Shown piece after piece: positions 45,857 through 57,300 of a stretch of 64,000 bases of DNA. The translations under genes and the position numbers were made by a program. The number at the start of each line of letters is the position of its first letter. Within the stretch, counting starts at the first letter, position 1. Source of the DNA: Nemertoderma westbladi (lineage: Eukaryota > Xenacoelomorpha > Nemertodermatida > Nemertodermatidae); assembly GCA_032718475.1 (NCBI GenBank), contig JAUCBJ010006736.1, positions 1 through 64,000 of the forward strand. Reading direction: 5' to 3'. Below the pieces are notes generated by a model. The model ran no database searches, was not told the origin of the DNA, and saw nothing but the letters and a program-made list of their open reading frames with translations.

Positions 45857-48090
45857 ATGCAGACTGGACAGACTGATGAGGTTCTGATTAAGGGCATGGG
45901 GGGCGGTTGGCGACTCGCCCTCGCGTCAGCAGATGATAGTGGCAATGGTGGAATTGGTCTATTGATGAATCCAACTGCACATGCAGCATTGGACAAAATA
46001 GACCAAATCTCTAACCGCATCATCCGTTGCCACTTCTCATGTTCTGGAAGACTGGCTAAGAAGTTTCCTAAGGTGGTTCTGATTGTGTGCTACTCTCCAA
46101 CTAGTGTTGCCCCTGTAGAGGAGGTGGAAAATTTCTACCACAATCTACAAGCAGCAACTGATGGAGTGGATCAGCATGCATTCTTAACATTCCTGGGAGA
46201 CTTTAATGCAAGTCTGCATCAATCACCTACATCGCCCTGGGTCTATAGCAATAGTGTTAACCGAAATTCTGTCCATCTTCAGGATTTTATCTCTGGAAAT
46301 GGATTGTTTTCGGCTGGAACCCAGTTCAAGAAGCGAACTGGAAAGCTATGGACTCATAGTGGACCCAGTGGTCACAAGTCCCAGATAGACCATATTCTGT
46401 TTCGTAGGAAATACAGGAGCTCTATACAAGACTGTAATGCATTTACACTTCGACCCTTCTCCAGTGATCACCGCCTTATTGTGGCCAAGGTAAGACTTAG
46501 TCTGCGTGCTAGCAGAACAACGAAATCTGCCTTGCCACGGCATGACTGGTCCTCTCTGTTGCAACAGCCAAGTGTGAGATCCAGCTTCACACTACAGCTG
46601 AGCAACAGGTATGAGGCTCTTGCCTCTGAGGCGGCAGATCACTGTGAGGGCTACACTGCCTTTACAGAAGCAGTTAAGTTAGCAGCTGCAGAAACAGTTC
46701 CTGTATACCCTCGAAACAGGAAAAGGGCCCCCTGGACTGACAACAAAATTCAGAAGTGCCGAAATGACCTTCATAAGGCGCAGAAAGAGTCCCGACTCAA
46801 ACAGACTACAGCGGCCAAGAATGCAGTTAAAGCTGCATCTAGGTCCCTGAACAGGCAGTACTCTGTTAATCTACAGGAGCTAATAAACCAACAGGTTGAT
46901 GCCATCAATGATGCTGACGACAGCAGGCAATCATCCCAGGCATGGAAATCGATCAATCTGCTTACTGGGCGGAAAAGCCAACCAACCACCAAGGTTAAGG
47001 CTGAATCACCAGCCGATCGCCTCAATGGTTGGAAAGACCACTTTGAAAAGCTCCTCAATAATGACAGGGTATTGCCTGATAACTTTATAGAAGTAAAAGT
47101 GTCTGAGTCTGTACTCCCAGATATTCCCATTGGCGATATCTCCTTTGCAGAAGTGAAGGCAGCTGCAAAGAGCATTAAGACCAATCGTGCCAGTGGAGTA
47201 GATGGTGTTCCCCCTGAGGTCTTTAAAATACCTGAGTGTTTAAAGCTCATCTATCCCATCATAGTAGACATGTACCGTACAACAAGAGTCCCACAAGAAA
47301 TGAAAACAAATAAGTTGGTGCCAGTTCCCAAGAAGGGCAACCTAACACTCTATGGTTCTTTTCGGGGAATCTCATTGATCTCGATTGCTGCAAAACTATA
47401 CAATAGAATTCTATTAAATCGCATCAGGGATCCCATTGAGAGACTGCTACGTGGAAATCAGAATGGGTTCCGTAAAGGTCGTGGGACCATGGAGCCCATT
47501 TTGGCACTTAGAAGGATAATTGAAGAGTTATCAAAAAAGAAAGACAGGCATCTGGCTGTTATCTTTGTTGACTTCTTCAAGGCCTTTGATTCAGTCTCTC
47601 GCTCACGTATGTTCAGCATACTTTCATTATATGGGATTCCTGATGAAATTATTGCAGCAATCAGATCAGTATACGATGGTTCGACAACATTTGTGTCTAC
47701 TGTTGACGGTGACACAGAACCATTTGAAGTGTTATGGGGCGTCCTCCAAGGAGACACACTTGCACCATTCTTGTTCATTATTGTGGTTGACTATGTTCTA
47801 CGCATGTCCTTAGATCATCATAATGATGATGGGGTGATGATAACTCCACCTACTGGCTCCAGAAGTCGAGGAAATCCTGCCAAGTACCTAACTGATCTAG
47901 ACTTTGCTGATGACTTAGGAGTACTCTCAGAATCATTAGAGGGAGCCCAGCGGCTCCTCAGCTCATTAGAACATGCTGCTTCTAGTGTTGGTCTTTTTAT
48001 TAACTCCAGAAAGACCAAAATTCTGACAGTTAACTTTGAAAGTCCTCAGCAAGTCTCTGATCGGATGAGCATAAGCTCAAAGGATGGTAT
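45857..48090 (+). pseudogene. LINE ORF2: endonuclease plus reverse transcriptase, truncated
   Basis: A ~745-codon frame from a non-LTR retrotransposon. The N-terminal part is an apurinic-type endonuclease lacking its first motif block, with FLTFLGDFNAS near residue 110 and SSDHRLIVAK near 203. The RT domain carries NRASGVDGVPPEVFK (~445), FRGISLISIAAKLYN (~505), FVDFFKAFDS (~570), GVLQGDTLAPFLF (~630) and the catalytic LDFADDLGVLS (~685). It is probably an RTE/CR1-like lineage. The frame is open but both ends are missing. The 5' end lacks the endonuclease start. The 3' end is cut at 48091 by a DNA transposon, and the last 11 codons before the stop come from that insertion. Confidence 0.9.
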
Positions 48091-50571
48091 CCCTGCAAAC
48101 AATGTATTGTTAAAAAGCTGTTACTAAAATGTTATTTAATGACATAGATAACATTATTTCAAATTGTTAGATTAATGATAAAAAAACTGTAAATTGGCCA
48201 AGAAATATGACGTTATATACTAACGTTATTATTTCGTTTTTAATAACATTAAAATAACAAAGCCAGGATGGTTACATATATCATTACTTTTATGTTATTC
48301 CTTATCATTATTATTGTATTTTTAATGACATTAAAATAACAACGGCATAATGTTTATTTAGATCGTTACTGTTATGTTATTTCTTAACATAAAAATATTG
48401 TTTGCTAAAAACGTAACATTAAATTTACGTGCAATTAAGCCCTTCTCTCATGTTTTATGGTTCGCTTGCTCTCAAACTAATAATCCCCCTCCATTGCCGT
48501 TCTTTATTATCGTTCTTTGTAATTGCCAAACCCTTTATTGAATAATTAATTAATAATTTCCCTACGCATGTTGATATGGTAGTGGCAGGCTACAATCTCT
48601 AACACAGTTTGATTGAATACAATTTTGTTGTAGGCAATTGTATGCAAATTAATAACAATTAAAACGTATAACATGAATTGAATTTTTTGTATAATGACCA
48701 GTCAGAAACAAATAATGAAATAAACAGCAAAATCAAAGTAAAATATCACAGAATAAGTAAACAACAAATATATGGCTGTATGGCCCATTATGTAAATGGT
48801 TTTGATATTTCGGTTAAAGTTAATCACAGACTTAAAAAGAATATGTTTATGACGTAATAATAAGTGATAACAACATAATGAATTGCATCAATTAAAATAC
48901 TTTGAGTTAATATTATTCACTAGATTTATAGATCTGATTTGTAGTCTATATAAAATAATGTAGATAGATAGATATGTTTATTGACAATTTACATATGCGG
49001 TACAAATAATATCAAATATAATACTGCACAAAACCTTTACGATAATTAGTTATTGACACAGTTATATAAATTGTCCAGTAGATTTTTGAAACTGTCTATT
49101 TTGTCTTGAGAACTTTAGCGAATACTAAAATTATTTCAACGTAATTTAACACAAAAATAACAAACAAACCGACATAATAAACCTGAATATCTAGTGAATG
49201 GTAATAACCTACGCTTAATATACAGACATTACTGACTCTATATACCTACACATTTGTTCAATATTATCCATATTACCATTGAAAAAGATACATATACATA
49301 TACATGTACATATAGTGGGTTTAATAAATAATACCTCACAACAATGTTAAATTTATTAAAAGGAGCAGGTTACAGTTGGCTACAGAGGCACATATACAGA
49401 TTTTACAGATTTATTTCTGGGAGAGTAATCAGTACTTATTTGAATCGATATCTCCCTGGAGAGGGATGATTTTGATTGCATCGCAAATCCTCCCTATCTG
49501 AACAAATCATATTTAAAAAATTAAATGTTAATTATAATTATAGCTGAGTGAGCTTCATTTATTAAACTGTAAAAATAAATCAATAGGCCTAGGCCCTACA
49601 AAAGTACAATCTAAAAACTGAAACAATAAATAGTTTGAAATAACAGTTATAATGTGAAGTTTTCAAATCGAATCCAAAGTTTTGTAGTAATGCTGTCCCT
49701 GTGCCCTGCCCCTTCAACTGAAAACTGGGACCTCCCAATAATAAGAATTCCAATCTTTAGTCCTCGGCTGTTGAAATCCACCATCAGTACAGACAAATAA
49801 GTCAATCCTCCACCTGTCAGTGCTGGTTTAAGGGGACTTCCTGGTCCTGGCAGACTTGAATTCTGTAATTGGTAGGTCTAATGCAGTAATGTGTGAATCC
49901 AGAGGGTAAAGGCGAACTCGCATTCAGGTAGATATGTTTTATTTATGAGTTCAGGTTAAATAAATCACAAAACCAAAACTATAAAACCAAAAATATAAGC
50001 TACTGTACAGTGCAGTAAGTAGGCCTGCAGTAACTACACTACAGCACTACAGTAATATAGAGATAGGCCTTGCAGTACAGCAGTATAACAATACATATAC
50101 ACAATAAACATTGAATACAGGCATGCCAGAATGAGTATTGTACAACATACCATACTGTATACTATTTTACATGTGGAAAATTCCTCCATTACCGCCAATT
50201 TTAAAATTAGCCAATCATCAATCTCAGATTAGATAATAGAAGTGACAGCAGCGTCTATCGCATAATGTTTATTTTATGTGACAAAATAACATTGTTCTGA
50301 TATTTAACAAACCATGTTCTTAAAATGTTAGAACTAAACACTTATAAAACATTTTTGACTAATTTTTATGTTCTCACATTAAAATTACGTTTTTCTAACA
50401 TCAACAGTTATCATTTATTTAATGTATGACAAAGACATTATAGAGTAATGTTAAAATAACATATATTGAACATCTAAATATTATATCAAACAAGGGAATG
50501 ACATTTATCAACATTTATAACAAATTAATGATGTTTTTCTGACATTCCTCGAAAGTAAATTGTTTGCAGGG
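48091..50571. mobile_element. 2.48-kb DNA transposon inserted in the LINE
   Basis: Ends are CCCTGCAAACAAT (48091-48103) and the exact inverse ATTGTTTGCAGGG (50559-50571). Both subterminal regions are rich in AACATTAAAATAAC-type motifs in either orientation. The right flank is TTAA but the left is GGTAT, so no target duplication is evident. No transposase is visible; the interior holds a MITE relic at 49320-49500 and AT-rich DNA. LINE coding does not obviously resume after 50571. Superfamily is unassigned. Confidence 0.7.
49320..49500 (+). mobile_element. Divergent poly-G/poly-C MITE relic, nested
   Basis: Contains CAATGTTAAATTTATT, AAAAGGAGCAGGTTACAGTT, CCCTGGAGAGGGATGA and ATTGCATCGCAAATCCTCCC in family order, without homopolymer ends. 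It is nested inside the 48091-50571 transposon, which is inside the LINE. Confidence 0.55.
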
Positions 50572-50729
50572 TTAATATCTAATCGTCTGATGGCAAGCAT
50601 CACCATCGCTCATATTAATATCCATTGGCAACCATGGACCCCTATTAATGTTTTGTGTCCCTCATTAATGTTTGCGTCCCTCATTAATATTTGTGTCTTG
50701 GCCGCAATACAAACCAGTATATAAATTAT

Positions 50730-51060
50730 AAATTACGGGGTTTTGCCAGGCTTATTGTTTCTGATTTAAGGGGTTTTACAGGTTGTTATTTCTAATTTAA
50801 GGGGTTTTGCCTGGTGGACTGGATTTCATATACTTGAATTTACGGTGTTTTGCAACCCAATTATTGACTTGTGGGGTTCTGCCTCGAAGTGGGCATAAGT
50901 TACGGGGAACTGTCTTTGGCTTATAACTCAAAAATGGCTGGTAGAAAAGCTTCGGTGTTCTGCCAGACGAAAAAGCCGATATCGAATTACCCAAAAAGTC
51001 AAAAACATGAAAATCGAAAAAAATCGACTTAGGGGGTTCTGCCTTGAAGGTGACGAATAG
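50730..51060. repeat. Degenerate tandem repeat around TTACGGGGTTTTGCC
   Basis: ATTACGGGGTTTTGCC, TTTAAGGGGTTTTACA, TTTAAGGGGTTTTGCC, TTTACGGTGTTTTGCA and TTGTGGGGTTCTGCC recur every ~45-65 bp. The rest of 50572-51600 shows no gene. Confidence 0.55.
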
Positions 51061-51617
51061 CAGTGATAAAATATGATTTTGTGGTCCGATTGATAAATGT
51101 GGAATTTTTTTCCATCCGTGACGTTCCGTCCGTGACGCTGGACAGCTGTTACTCAAACTAACCTAAAATTAGAACTAATTATTGTACGCTCTCCATTTTG
51201 GGCTTAAACTGATCATGAGATATGTCGGATTCTAAATAAAATAACTCTATCTACTGAGTCGAACGCGAGTTGAAAATCCAAATTTGAAAAGGGGAATAGA
51301 TAAACAGTACTGTATAAATTAATATCAGATTGAATTATAATATCAGGTTGAATTTTACTTGTAATATATCGAATAATATGTAGACAAAAATATGGAATTA
51401 ATAACATCAGTTTCTATATAGCTCGAAGTAGTGTTGGAGTGGGCGTGGGTAAAATAATGTAGAATGAAAATGAATAATGGGAAACGTAACGAGGCAAAGG
51501 TAATAAATAATACTGATTTGCTCTGCCCTATGTTGATACAATGCGCGATGGTGACGTTGAGATTCCACCTACTGTATCTCTATACTGTAGGCTCTATACA
51601 GTATCCAGTTGGCCTTT

Positions 51618-51765
51618 GTTTACGAGTTGCCGAAACGCATCTATCAGTTGCCGAAACGCATCTATCAGTTGCCGAAACGCATCTATCAGTTGCCGAAACG
51701 CACCTATCAGTTTGCCTAAGCGCATCCTGATAACAGTTGCCGAAATGCAACTATGAGTTGCCGAA
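51618..51765 (+). repeat. 21-bp tandem repeat (VAETHLS period)
   Basis: Four to five near-identical copies of CAGTTGCCGAAACGCATCTAT plus degenerate copies after 51710. The unit is exactly 21 bp, so the plus frame reads VAETHLS four times. There is no gene context; a simple minisatellite is the best reading. Confidence 0.8.
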
Positions 51766-51769
51766 ATCG

Positions 51770-52515
51770 CGAAATGCATCACAACACCCCTGTGGCTGTG
51801 GCTGTGTGGTATTTTCGATTTCGTATATTGCAAAAGCCAAAAATATAACTGCAACCTATCGCCTATGTTATTGAGTAGCAAGTTATTGTGGACGTTCTGG
51901 ACAAAATTGCCATAATTGGCACAGGTGTATTGATGTAATTTCATTAGTGTAGCCCACTAATAAAATCTGAAGAATTTGAGTAGTTCTTGTAAAATGTTTA
52001 TGAAACACTAATAAATTCACTAATCGAATGGTCTAGTATATTTAACTAATATTATTAGTCCATAATTAAAAGTCTATATTTTTTATGCAATACCCACCAG
52101 AACGTCCACATCAATCTTATTTTTTAGGTTAGGCGACCTGACTAAACAGGCTAAAATACGTTTTGGTATTTTCCAGGGTCAGTCTATAGTCTATACCAAC
52201 CTTGGCCTATACCCAATATGTATTTATTTGCGAACACAATAACATACTCTACTTAAACCTCAACGCTCTACATCATACTGTCATAAAGACAAACAATGCA
52301 TTGCAGTTTGCCGATAACTAATTTCAGTTCGTAACACTCATAGAGGGAAAGACAAAGACTCATCGGTCGGGTCTACATAGGGAATCACTGGGTTTCGGCA
52401 ATAATATGTTACTGAGATTGCAATACATTGTCGAAATGTTTTGACTCGATCGACAGGGGTATTTTGTGTCAGAAGCTACTGTATATAGGTTGAGTCAGTA
52501 GAAAGTTTATCGTTG
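51770..52515. other. Intergenic, nothing recognised
   Basis: AT-rich with no supported frame, RNA or bounded repeat. Confidence 0.3.
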
Positions 52516-52519
52516 CAAT

Positions 52520-53050
52520 TTGTGCCATTCAATTGATCCTGGGTCGCTCTTTTTATATTAGCATCTTGTCGAAAAATAGCTCCTAGATATACATAGGATT
52601 ATGTATTTTTAACTATGATTGGACCATCTGAGCCCATAATGTTGATTTTGTCATCACTTGTTCAATTCACAACCATACTGTACACGTGTTTTTTGGGATT
52701 AACTTTCATTTTAAATTCATTACAGTATTTCGACAAAACACCAAAGCTCCTGGATAGCAGAGGGTCGTGATGATACTACAAGGGCCGCATCATCCATGAC
52801 CAGAATAATTATTACTACGCCGAGCCATCCATTCAATGGTAGTTGGTTTATTCATACCAGAGGTGGATTGATGTACGATGTGAAAACAAATGTGCTCGTT
52901 GGAGCACCCTGCGTCACACCGATCGAGGATGCAATGGAAACTTCATCCAAAATACTAGCCGTTGTATTGTACAGGAAAATGGTAAAAATGTAAATGGAAT
53001 GTACCAAAATGGTATGTATAGTATAGGATATGTAAATGGTAAACACCCCA
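52520..53050 (-). pseudogene. LINE reverse transcriptase relic, minus strand
   Basis: Read on the minus strand, ASILDEVSIASSIGVTQGAP is followed by TSTFVFTSYINPPLV, a typical RT block before the catalytic motif. Further on come VMDDAALVVSS, a decayed catalytic ADD region, then NPKKHVYSMVVN and YVYLGAIFRQDANIKRA, matching the post-catalytic YLGAIF block of non-LTR RTs. Stops and frame changes intervene. It is distinct in sequence from the LINE at 45857. Confidence 0.7.
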
Positions 53051-53354
53051 CCATGACCCGTGATATACTGTCAATTTCTGATGTCACGGTAACAAATTTC
53101 TTTTTCTACAAATCTTTACCATATTGGTTGAAAATTGAAACACTAGTTCAACTGTCACCGTCGGTCGTCGTTGTCCCAATTTATTAGGAATCATACTGTA
53201 CCTAGAAATAAAAACGTGTTGACAATCACTGACTGAGTGAGTGATCAAATTTAAAATGGCTCTAACGATTTTCCTAATTTTTTGACCATAGATACGTAGG
53301 TCAAATGGAAGGTCGCTCACAAATTTTCAGACCCAAGGGGCATGGGGTCTACCT

Positions 53355-53890
53355 ACGAATGGGACGCTTTGATTGGCCGAAACTGAAACTCTATTAATCT
53401 CAACTAGAATTAAACGAAACTCGTTCAAACTCGCTAGGAACATCACTCACCTTAGTCTCAATAGCCTGGTTGGGCCACGACCCTGTCGGACCGGGGGTCT
53501 AAGGTTGGGACCCTCTGATTGGCAGAAACTAAAACTCGATAAATCCCGACTATAATTAAACGAAACTCATCCATACTCGCTAGGAACATCACTCACAAGT
53601 CTAACACCCTGGTTGGACCACGACAGCACGACCCTGTTGAACTGGGGGTCTAGGATTGGGACGCTCTGATTGGCCGAAACTGAACATCGATAAATCTCAA
53701 CTAGAATTAAACGAAACAAGTCCATACTCGTTGGAACATCGCACCCCTTAGTCTCAACACCATGGTTGGGCCACGACCCTGTTTGACCGGGAGTCTAAAA
53801 TTGGGCCACTCTGATTGTCCGAAACTGAAACTCGATAAATCTCGACTAGAATAAAACGTAACTCGACCATACTAACCAGGAACTTATTAC
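53355..53890. repeat. ~148-bp tandem repeat, 3.5 copies
   Basis: Successive units begin near 53360, 53505, 53659 and 53801, each with TCTGATTGGCCGAAACTGAA, CGATAAATCTCAACTAGAAT and GGTTGGGCCACGACCCTGT. Units are 80-90% alike by eye. Each contains an inverted CCAAT box (ATTGGC) next to GAAACTGAAAC, which resembles an interferon-response/IRF element; both are sequence resemblances only. Confidence 0.8.
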
Positions 53891-54048
53891 ATTCTGTACG
53901 GAATCCTAGAAATAAAACCGTGTTGACAATGAGTGAGAATCCGGTACACCGACTGACATAGCCGACCAGACAGACAGAAAGAGCAGGACAGTACCGGTAT
54001 TTCGTTATACAGTATAGGTGCAGACAAGACGATAAAAAAAACGTCTCA

Positions 54049-54220
54049 ACTGTGGGGCGAGCCACGAAGTGAGTGAGCCTTAGCGTAGTGGTACCATTAA
54101 TCAACCTGTCGTTCTGTCGTTCTGTCGCGTTTTTTTTCAGTATTTTATTTTAAACGTTAATAACTCGGCCAATCCTTGATGAAATCTATCCAAACTTGGT
54201 ACACATGTTGTACCTAAGCT
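54049..54220 (+). repeat. Dispersed repeat, copy 2 (GGGGCGAGCCACGAA family)
   Basis: TGTGGGGCGAGCCACGAAGT, CTGTCGTTCTGTCGTTCTGT, AAACGTTAATAACTC and AAACTTGGTACACATGTTGT follow in the same order as at 24109-24275. Confidence 0.75.
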
Positions 54221-54318
54221 ATATACTGTTAGGTTTATTGCTGTATTGGGGTGGGGTTAGGAATAATTCATTTGTTTTAGCATTGAACTGTTGAATCCCC
54301 TTATTTATTATAAAACCA

Positions 54319-54956
54319 TTGGAAATATTCGCAAATGCCGCTCCATTACTGTCTGAAACGCTCCCGACAGTCCGATGTATCTGGACCCGAGCAGCCGAGT
54401 TGCTTCAAGAGGTGATTAACGGGGGAATACTATGGAATTGCTTGTTTGTCAGTCTGTCAGTACGACTCTATTTGGTTATTTACTACACTCAGACACTGGG
54501 AATACGGCGGTGGGTCAGATCGTAATGCGGGCCACTGCCAAGTTCATCATGCCTCACTCCGGTCACCCACCTTGGAGTGCGGTGGGAAGAGTCCCACTTA
54601 CTGACTTACGTCGACGACTGGACGAATCGACGAGGATTGCGATCTGGGTTTAGCGGCGGCCCGGATCCTGGGATCGCCTGGGGGAAATGGTTGAACGTTG
54701 GGCAGACGTTATCACACTGGATTACGTTCTCTGTGACGCGAAAGTGTGAAGCGAATTCGTTGTCGAATTGGGTCGGAAGCTGCGGGAATTCTACTGTTCT
54801 ACGGGAGTAAACCACAGCGGTCCGGTGACTACGGACGGATACTACTGGGATAAGCAGGTATTTCGATCGAGTTTCTCGTATTCTCGATGCTCGAGGCGGA
54901 TAGAGAGTTGGTTGTGTTGGGCGGTGTTGTTCAATTCTATCAAACATATTAAATAA
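54319..54956 (+). pseudogene. GC-rich decayed coding region, unidentified
   Basis: A GC-rich island in AT-rich DNA. One frame starts at ATG 54432 (MELLVCQSVSTTLFG), reaches TAG at 54651, and continues open in the same frame through WDRLGEMVERWADVITLDYV, a TGA near 54748, and SEFVVELGRKLREFYCSTG to 54956. A different frame upstream (54319-54420) reads FANAAPLLSETLPTV. Two in-frame stops and a frame change suggest a pseudogene or several exons misread as one. I do not recognise the family. The base composition resembles that of the HECTD3-like gene, but no homology to it was seen. Confidence 0.35.
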
Positions 54957-55083
54957 TTGGTAAAATAATAAAAACACACCAGATAAAGATACTGGGCTTA
55001 TGGTAAAGAGATAGGCCGAACTTACAATTTCCAAATAGATTGTTCATATAATAAATATATTTTTGGTATTTGATTTCAAGATA

Positions 55084-55337
55084 GGGGGGGGGGGGGGGGG
55101 GGGGGGGGAACTGGACGCAATAAAAATTCATCCCTCTCCACGGGAAATTGGACGCAAATAACAACAGCTGATTACTCTTAAAAATAAAACTGTAACCTGT
55201 TCTATTGTGTTTACTTTATTGTTTTGGTTAAAATAACGTGCCACTGTAACCTGCTCCTTTCCCAAAATTTAGAAATTAATATTGAGGCGGGATATTAATT
55301 CGCTAAGATGGGATTTGCGTCCAGTCCCACCCCCCTC
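55084..55337 (-). mobile_element. Poly-G/poly-C MITE, opposite orientation
   Basis: Starts with a 25-nt G run then AACTGGACGCAATAAA, and ends TTTGCGTCCAGTCCCACCCC. The internal words are inverted relative to the copy at 40416: GTAACCTGCTCCTTTCCC and TTTATTGTTTTGGTTA. The matching outer ends with a flipped interior show the termini are true inverted repeats. The right C run has decayed to CCCACCCCCCTCC. Confidence 0.85.
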
Positions 55338-55464
55338 CTATCTCTTGATTTCACTAAAAAATAGAATACATTGCATTTTACTGTTATAATTACTGTATTG
55401 AATAAAATAATTAATTGATTGTTTATTAAACCGTGCTAAGCACGTTGAACTGGAGCTCTAACAA

Positions 55465-55640
55465 TTCCCCACTAGCGGCAGACAGGAACTGTAAAAGTCT
55501 CTGTAGAATTTCTAATTAAGCAATGCTCTTAGGTAACTACTACTAAATTTCAGATGAATCTGATTGTTGGTTCTATAATTACAGCTATTTTTACATTTCT
55601 GTTAATTCGCCCCCTAGCGGCAGACCGGGGAACTGTAGAA
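55465..55640 (+). repeat. Two CTCF-core-like repeat units
   Basis: ATTCCCCACTAGCGGCAGAC near 55467 and AATTCGCCCCCTAGCGGCAG near 55603, with ACAGGAACTGTAAAAGTCTC and CCGGGGAACTGTAGAAATCT downstream of each. Same family as the cluster at 15170-16800, in one orientation here. Confidence 0.6.
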
Positions 55641-55969
55641 ATCTGTCTGTGTGTAGAGTTTCAAAATTTTTTTAAAGACTACATGTGTACCAAGTTTGGT
55701 TCCATTTCATCCATGATTGACCGACTTATTAGCGTTCAAACATTCCTGCCACGAATAAAAGCTGCAGGAACTCGAGCGATAATTAATTTATTTATTATTA
55801 AATACTGTTTCAATTAAATTCTTTACGAAAATCTAGTCATCTTCTTTTAAATATGGACCCTGCATTCATGGAAAATATAATATTTGATAATTCATCAGTC
55901 AGCCTACGCTAATTTCACAGCAAAGTCCATGTCATGGCCTGTGTGTAGTAGGCCATGGTACCACCCTAC

Positions 55970-56830
55970 TACTACTATCCGCAGCCACGTGGTCCCCAGC
56001 TGCATTATCCGTAGACACACGCTCCCCAGCTGCCCCAGCTGCACTATACGCGCCGACACGGTGCCCAGCTGCATTATCCGCAGCCACGTAGTCCCCAGCT
56101 GCATTATCCGTAGACACACGCTCCCCAGCTGCACTATACGCACCGACACGGTCCCCAGCTGCATTATCCGCAGCCACGTAGTCCCCAGCTGCATTATCCG
56201 TAGACACACGCTCCCCAGCTGCACTATACGCGCCGACACGGTCCCCAGCTGCATCACCCGCAGCCACACGGTCCCCAGCTGCATTACCCGCAGCCACACG
56301 GTCACCAGTTGCACTATCCGCAGCCACGTAGTCCCCAGCTGCATTATCCGTAGACACACGCTCCCCAGCTGCACTATACGCGCCGACACGGTCCCCAGCT
56401 GCATTACCCGCAGCCACACGGTCTCCAGCTGCATTATCCGCAGCCACGTAGTCCCCAGCTGCATTATCCGTAAACACACGCTCCCCCAGCTGCCCCAGCT
56501 GCACTATACGCGCCGACACGGTCCCCAGCTGCATTACCCGCTGCCACACGGTCCCCAGCTGCATTACCCGCTGCCACACGGTCCCCAGCTGCATTACCCG
56601 CAGCCACACGGTCCCCAGCTGCACTATACGCGCCGACACGGTCACCAGCTGCGTTATCCGCAACCACACGGTCCCCAGCTGCGTTATCCGCAGCCACGCA
56701 GTGTCCACGTCCAGCTGCGTTATCCACAGGCACACGGTCCCCAGCTGCGTTATCCGCAGCCGCACGGTCCCCAGCTGCGTTATCCGCAGCCGCAAGGACC
56801 CCAGCTGCATTATACACACGCGCACGCCCA
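55970..56830. repeat. 30-bp minisatellite, ~29 copies
   Basis: Unit CCCCAGCTGCATTATCCGCA plus GCCACACGGT. Variants (CGTAGACACACGCT, CTATACGCGCCGACACGGT) alternate as blocks of three to four units. The unit is a multiple of three without stops, so frames are open on both strands and yield 10-residue repeats (PSCIIRSHVV; AAGDRVAADN). Two insertions of GCCCCAGCT shift the frame, which argues against a maintained protein. Each unit contains the palindrome CAGCTG. Confidence 0.9.
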
Positions 56831-56866
56831 ACTACTCTACCACTATATCCATGGCAAAACAACAGA

Positions 56867-57064
56867 GGCATCGATATCGCACACCTGAATACACAAAGCC
56901 TATATCCAAAACTGCCCGAAATAAAATTTACACTTACCACGAATAAACTACATATTCTGACAATCTCAGTGACATGGCTCGATGACTCCATCACCAACAA
57001 AGAAGTCGAAGTAGAAGGCTATCTCCTTTACAGAGCAGATCGCAGACGAGACGAGACGAGATAG
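56867..57064 (+). pseudogene. LINE endonuclease N-terminal relic
   Basis: Sixty-five codons read GIDIAHLNTQSLYPKLPEIK, then LHILTISVTWLDDSITN and VEGYLLYRADRRRDETR before TAG. This matches the start of LINE endonuclease domains (N-T-Q-S-L, then the E-T-W-L-D block, here VTWLDD, so the usual catalytic glutamate is replaced by Val). It directly follows the 30-bp minisatellite, which may have occupied the element's 5' region. Confidence 0.75.
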
Positions 57065-57300
57065 ACGATGTCACGGAAATAAAAAAAAAATTCTGAAAGT
57101 TTCAGAAGTACTATTATCCTAAAAACTAAATTTATATTACACATATATATGTATACTGTATGCATGCTGGATTGTAGGCGAGGCGTAGCTATTCCTATTA
57201 CTATTACTGTATTTGATTGTGTGGACATGTAAGTAGTATACAATACATGGTTCCTCGGCCAAGGTCACCCGTAGTCCATCATTACCATCCATTTCTGGTA
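57065..57300. other. Intergenic, nothing recognised
   Basis: Short AT-rich stretch without supported features, apart from a (GACGA)n-like run at its left edge. Confidence 0.3.

Noticed and set aside
55884-56888. 334-codon plus and 299-codon minus ORFs
   Set aside because: Products of a 30-bp stop-free minisatellite, with frame shifts inside the array.
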